Part shown: piece by piece, positions 62,460 through 64,000 of the stretch
Layout: every line of letters begins with the position of its first letter
Position numbering within the stretch: the first letter of the stretch is position 1
Assembly: GCA_949825045.1 (NCBI GenBank)
Contig: OX463806.1
Span: 47,454,208 to 47,518,207, forward strand
Direction of reading: 5' to 3'
Length of the DNA: 64,000 nt
Origin: Argyresthia goedartella
Lineage: Eukaryota; Arthropoda; Insecta; Lepidoptera; Argyresthiidae
Translations under genes and position numbers: made by a program
The notes under the pieces: model-generated
The model's database searches: none
What the model was told of the DNA's origin: nothing
What the model saw: only the letters and a program-made list of their open reading frames with translations

Positions 62460-62690
62460 ATATTATTTATTATAATTCGAATGAGCAATTATTAATCGTA
62501 TAATGACAAATAACTAAGCATAAAAGTCAATAACTGCAATTAAAGATCTTTTCCGATAAGATCGGAAGAGTCCAGTTTTCACCAATAAACATAAATAATA
62601 ATTTGTTGCATGTGTACTTAATTCAATTCTCAAAAACCGGTATGTTTCATTATTTGTTATTATAGCAGCAATAGAAAATATCGATCCGAC
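62460..62690 (-). repeat. Repeat shared with 50340-50580
   Basis: TTCGAATGAGCAATTATT and CTTTTCCGATAAGATCGG AAGAGTCCAG (in two parts) are reverse copies of the inner part of R4 copy 2. Confidence 0.7.
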
Positions 62691-62904
62691 TGTGGAACGC
62701 ACTTCCCTGCGCTATTAGAGATAGTCCCTCAATTTTCACTTTTAAGACAAGATTGAAAGAGCATTTCCGTTCTCTTTCGAGATAGGTATTTTTATATATG
62801 TATATATAAGTGGTATATGTTTGATATATATTTTATTTTTTGCTTTTGTATTTTATTTAGTGTATATCATTTATTACATTATTATGTTTTAGTTGTAAAC
62901 AATT
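62689..62904 (+). mobile_element. CR1-type LINE, 3' end fragment
   Basis: The plus frame reads IRLWNALPCAIRDSPSIF, TFKTRLKEHFRSLSR and a stop, the same ending as the intact LINE at 21409-24054 (WNALPCTIRDSPTLFSFK). The 3' untranslated part is cut by the copia LTR at 62905. Confidence 0.85.
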
Positions 62905-63069
62905 TGTTGGAGATTTCATTGTAGCCTCCTTGCTTTAATCCTGGCCAACTTCGTAGTGTTATGACTTAACTGTCATTGTCACTCTTGTGATTGTCGTATT
63001 CTTCATCCTATGTGCTGAATAAACTCTGGGTTATATTTTTACAAATATGTGGTTTAATTATCAAATACA
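62905..63069 (+). repeat. Probable 5' LTR of a copia element
   Basis: The segment starts TGTTGGAGATTTCATTG, has AATAAA near 63019 and ends AAATACA. TTAGGTTATGGTTCCGC follows, in the position and with the form of the copia-type primer site (GGTTATGG). The second LTR lies outside the window, so the call rests on position and ends. Confidence 0.65.
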
Positions 63070-63112
63070 TTAGGTTATGGTTCCGCAGAAATAGTATAAC
63101 GTTGTAATAAAT

Positions 63113-64000
63113 ATGTCGGAAAGTAAGAATCAAAATTTTTCACATGAAAAATTACGTGGACGGGAAAATTACGTCGAATGGAAATTTGTAATGAAAAATG
63201 CATTGATTCACGACAATTTATGGATCTGTATCAGTGGTTACGGTGCGGATGATAAAACAACGTCCGAGATGAGAAATCGACGTGATGAAATAGCTAAATC
63301 TAAAATTTGCTTGGCCGTCGAAAAGTCATGTTTTTCTCATTTAATGTCGGCGGAGACGGCAAAAGAAGCCTGGAATGCACTGGAACGTGCTTATGATGAT
63401 AAGGGACTCGGTTCAAGAGTAAGAACTCTCCAGAACTTATGCGCTGTCAAATTTGAAAACTTCGCGAACATGGAAGCTTACGTCAATGAAGTTTTGTCAT
63501 TAGCACAGCAATTGGCGAACATGAACAAGCCTGTTGACGACGAGTTTCTTGGTGCGCTGATGCTCAAAGGTTTACCGACAGAGTATGAGCCTATGATCAT
63601 GGCACTAGAGCATTCGGGAGCTGCAATCACATCTGATCTAGTCAAATCCAAACTGCTACAGGATCAACGTTGGACTACTCGTGGAGATTCGAGTGAGTGC
63701 TTATATTCTACCAGAAAAGGCACTACTACGAGTGACTCCTGGACGAGAAAAGCGCAGCAGCACAAGGGAGAAGCAAAAGCGAAGGATAGTTCTGATCGAA
63801 AGAGAGAACCGTGGTGCTGGAAATGCAGACAGAAAGGACATCTGAAGAAAGACTGTCGGAACGAGAAGAGTTCTTCAGGAAACTTTGTGTTGACAGCATT
63901 CAGTACTAGTACGGACTCGGAATCTTCGTGGTACATAGACTCAGGTGCGACAAATTGCATGACTGGCAGGCGCGATTTGCTGACAGACTTTAAATCGCGT
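63113..64000 (+). CDS. gag-pol: Ty1/copia gag-pol polyprotein, N-terminal part (runs off window)
   Basis: From ATG at 63113 the frame stays open to the last base, 296 codons. It begins MSESKNQNFSHEKLRGRENY, contains the copia gag core (VEWKFVMKNALIHDNLW, AKEAWNALERAYDDKGLGSR, LQNLCAVKFENFANMEAYVN, LKGLPTEYEPMIMALE), the zinc knuckle CWKCRQKGHLKKDC (CX2CX4HX4C) and the protease core SWYIDSGATNCMTG. Gag forms the particle and protease cuts the polyprotein; integrase, polymerase and RNase H should follow beyond the window. The frame is undamaged, so the copy may be intact. The start lies 44 bases after the LTR. Confidence 0.93.
   Translation, partial: MSESKNQNFSHEKLRGRENYVEWKFVMKNALIHDNLWICISGYGADDKTTSEMRNRRDEIAKSKICLAVEKSCFSHLMSAETAKEAWNALERAYDDKGLGSRVRTLQNLCAVKFENFANMEAYVNEVLSLAQQLANMNKPVDDEFLGALMLKGLPTEYEPMIMALEHSGAAITSDLVKSKLLQDQRWTTRGDSSECLYSTRKGTTTSDSWTRKAQQHKGEAKAKDSSDRKREPWCWKCRQKGHLKKDCRNEKSSSGNFVLTAFSTSTDSESSWYIDSGATNCMTGRRDLLTDFKSR

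Overview
The window looks like nuclear DNA of an insect, most likely a moth or butterfly. It has no operons or bacterial signals. It carries a host gene with correctly phased introns and a very dense layer of eukaryotic transposable elements of types common in Lepidoptera: BEL/Pao, Ty3/gypsy-like and Ty1/copia LTR retrotransposons, several LINE families, a mariner, and many non-autonomous inverted-repeat elements. The assignment to Lepidoptera is an inference from element types and sequence style; no search was run.

Layout. 1-7226: a LINE reverse-transcriptase pseudogene (A, minus strand) is split by a structurally complete but mutated BEL/Pao element (923-7025, identical 225-bp LTRs lengths, 5-bp duplication CCACC). 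7227-9960: a second LINE (B) with reverse transcriptase and a C-terminal RNase H. 10000-14450: poorly understood DNA with a PHD-finger ORF1 fragment and two exon-like segments. 14900-17640: LINE family F1, minus. 17640-21330: a decayed BEL/Pao element split by a plus-strand LINE. 21380-24356: a LINE with an intact 881-codon ORF. 24360-26165: two more LINE fragments. 26.2-28.6 kb: hairpins and two inverted-repeat elements.

28674-34686 holds the only convincing host gene, read on the minus strand; three exons join in phase and encode a low-complexity, probably nuclear protein that I do not recognise. Its 4.6-kb intron contains a long inverted-repeat element with arms of about 600 bp and an in-frame minisatellite coding a 12-residue repeat.

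35.2-40.2 kb: a mariner remnant and a repeat (family K) broken by two insertions. 40559-49353: an LTR retrotransposon with gag and env remnants but no pol, a 268-bp triplicated segment, and a 3' LTR that is itself split by a coding-free LTR element (46092-49186, LTRs of 908 bp). 50739-51398: a 660-bp element with an 8-bp target duplication. 51655-60735: F1 copies head to head, with two BEL/Pao elements lying in them in opposite orientation, so that gag and LTR form the arms of an inverted repeat of about 3 kb. 60.8-64 kb: a diverged satellite, repeat copies, and the 5' part of an apparently intact copia element that runs off the window.

The genes do not form a pathway. Almost all coding sequence belongs to selfish elements, and the main information is the order of nested insertions, which gives relative ages.
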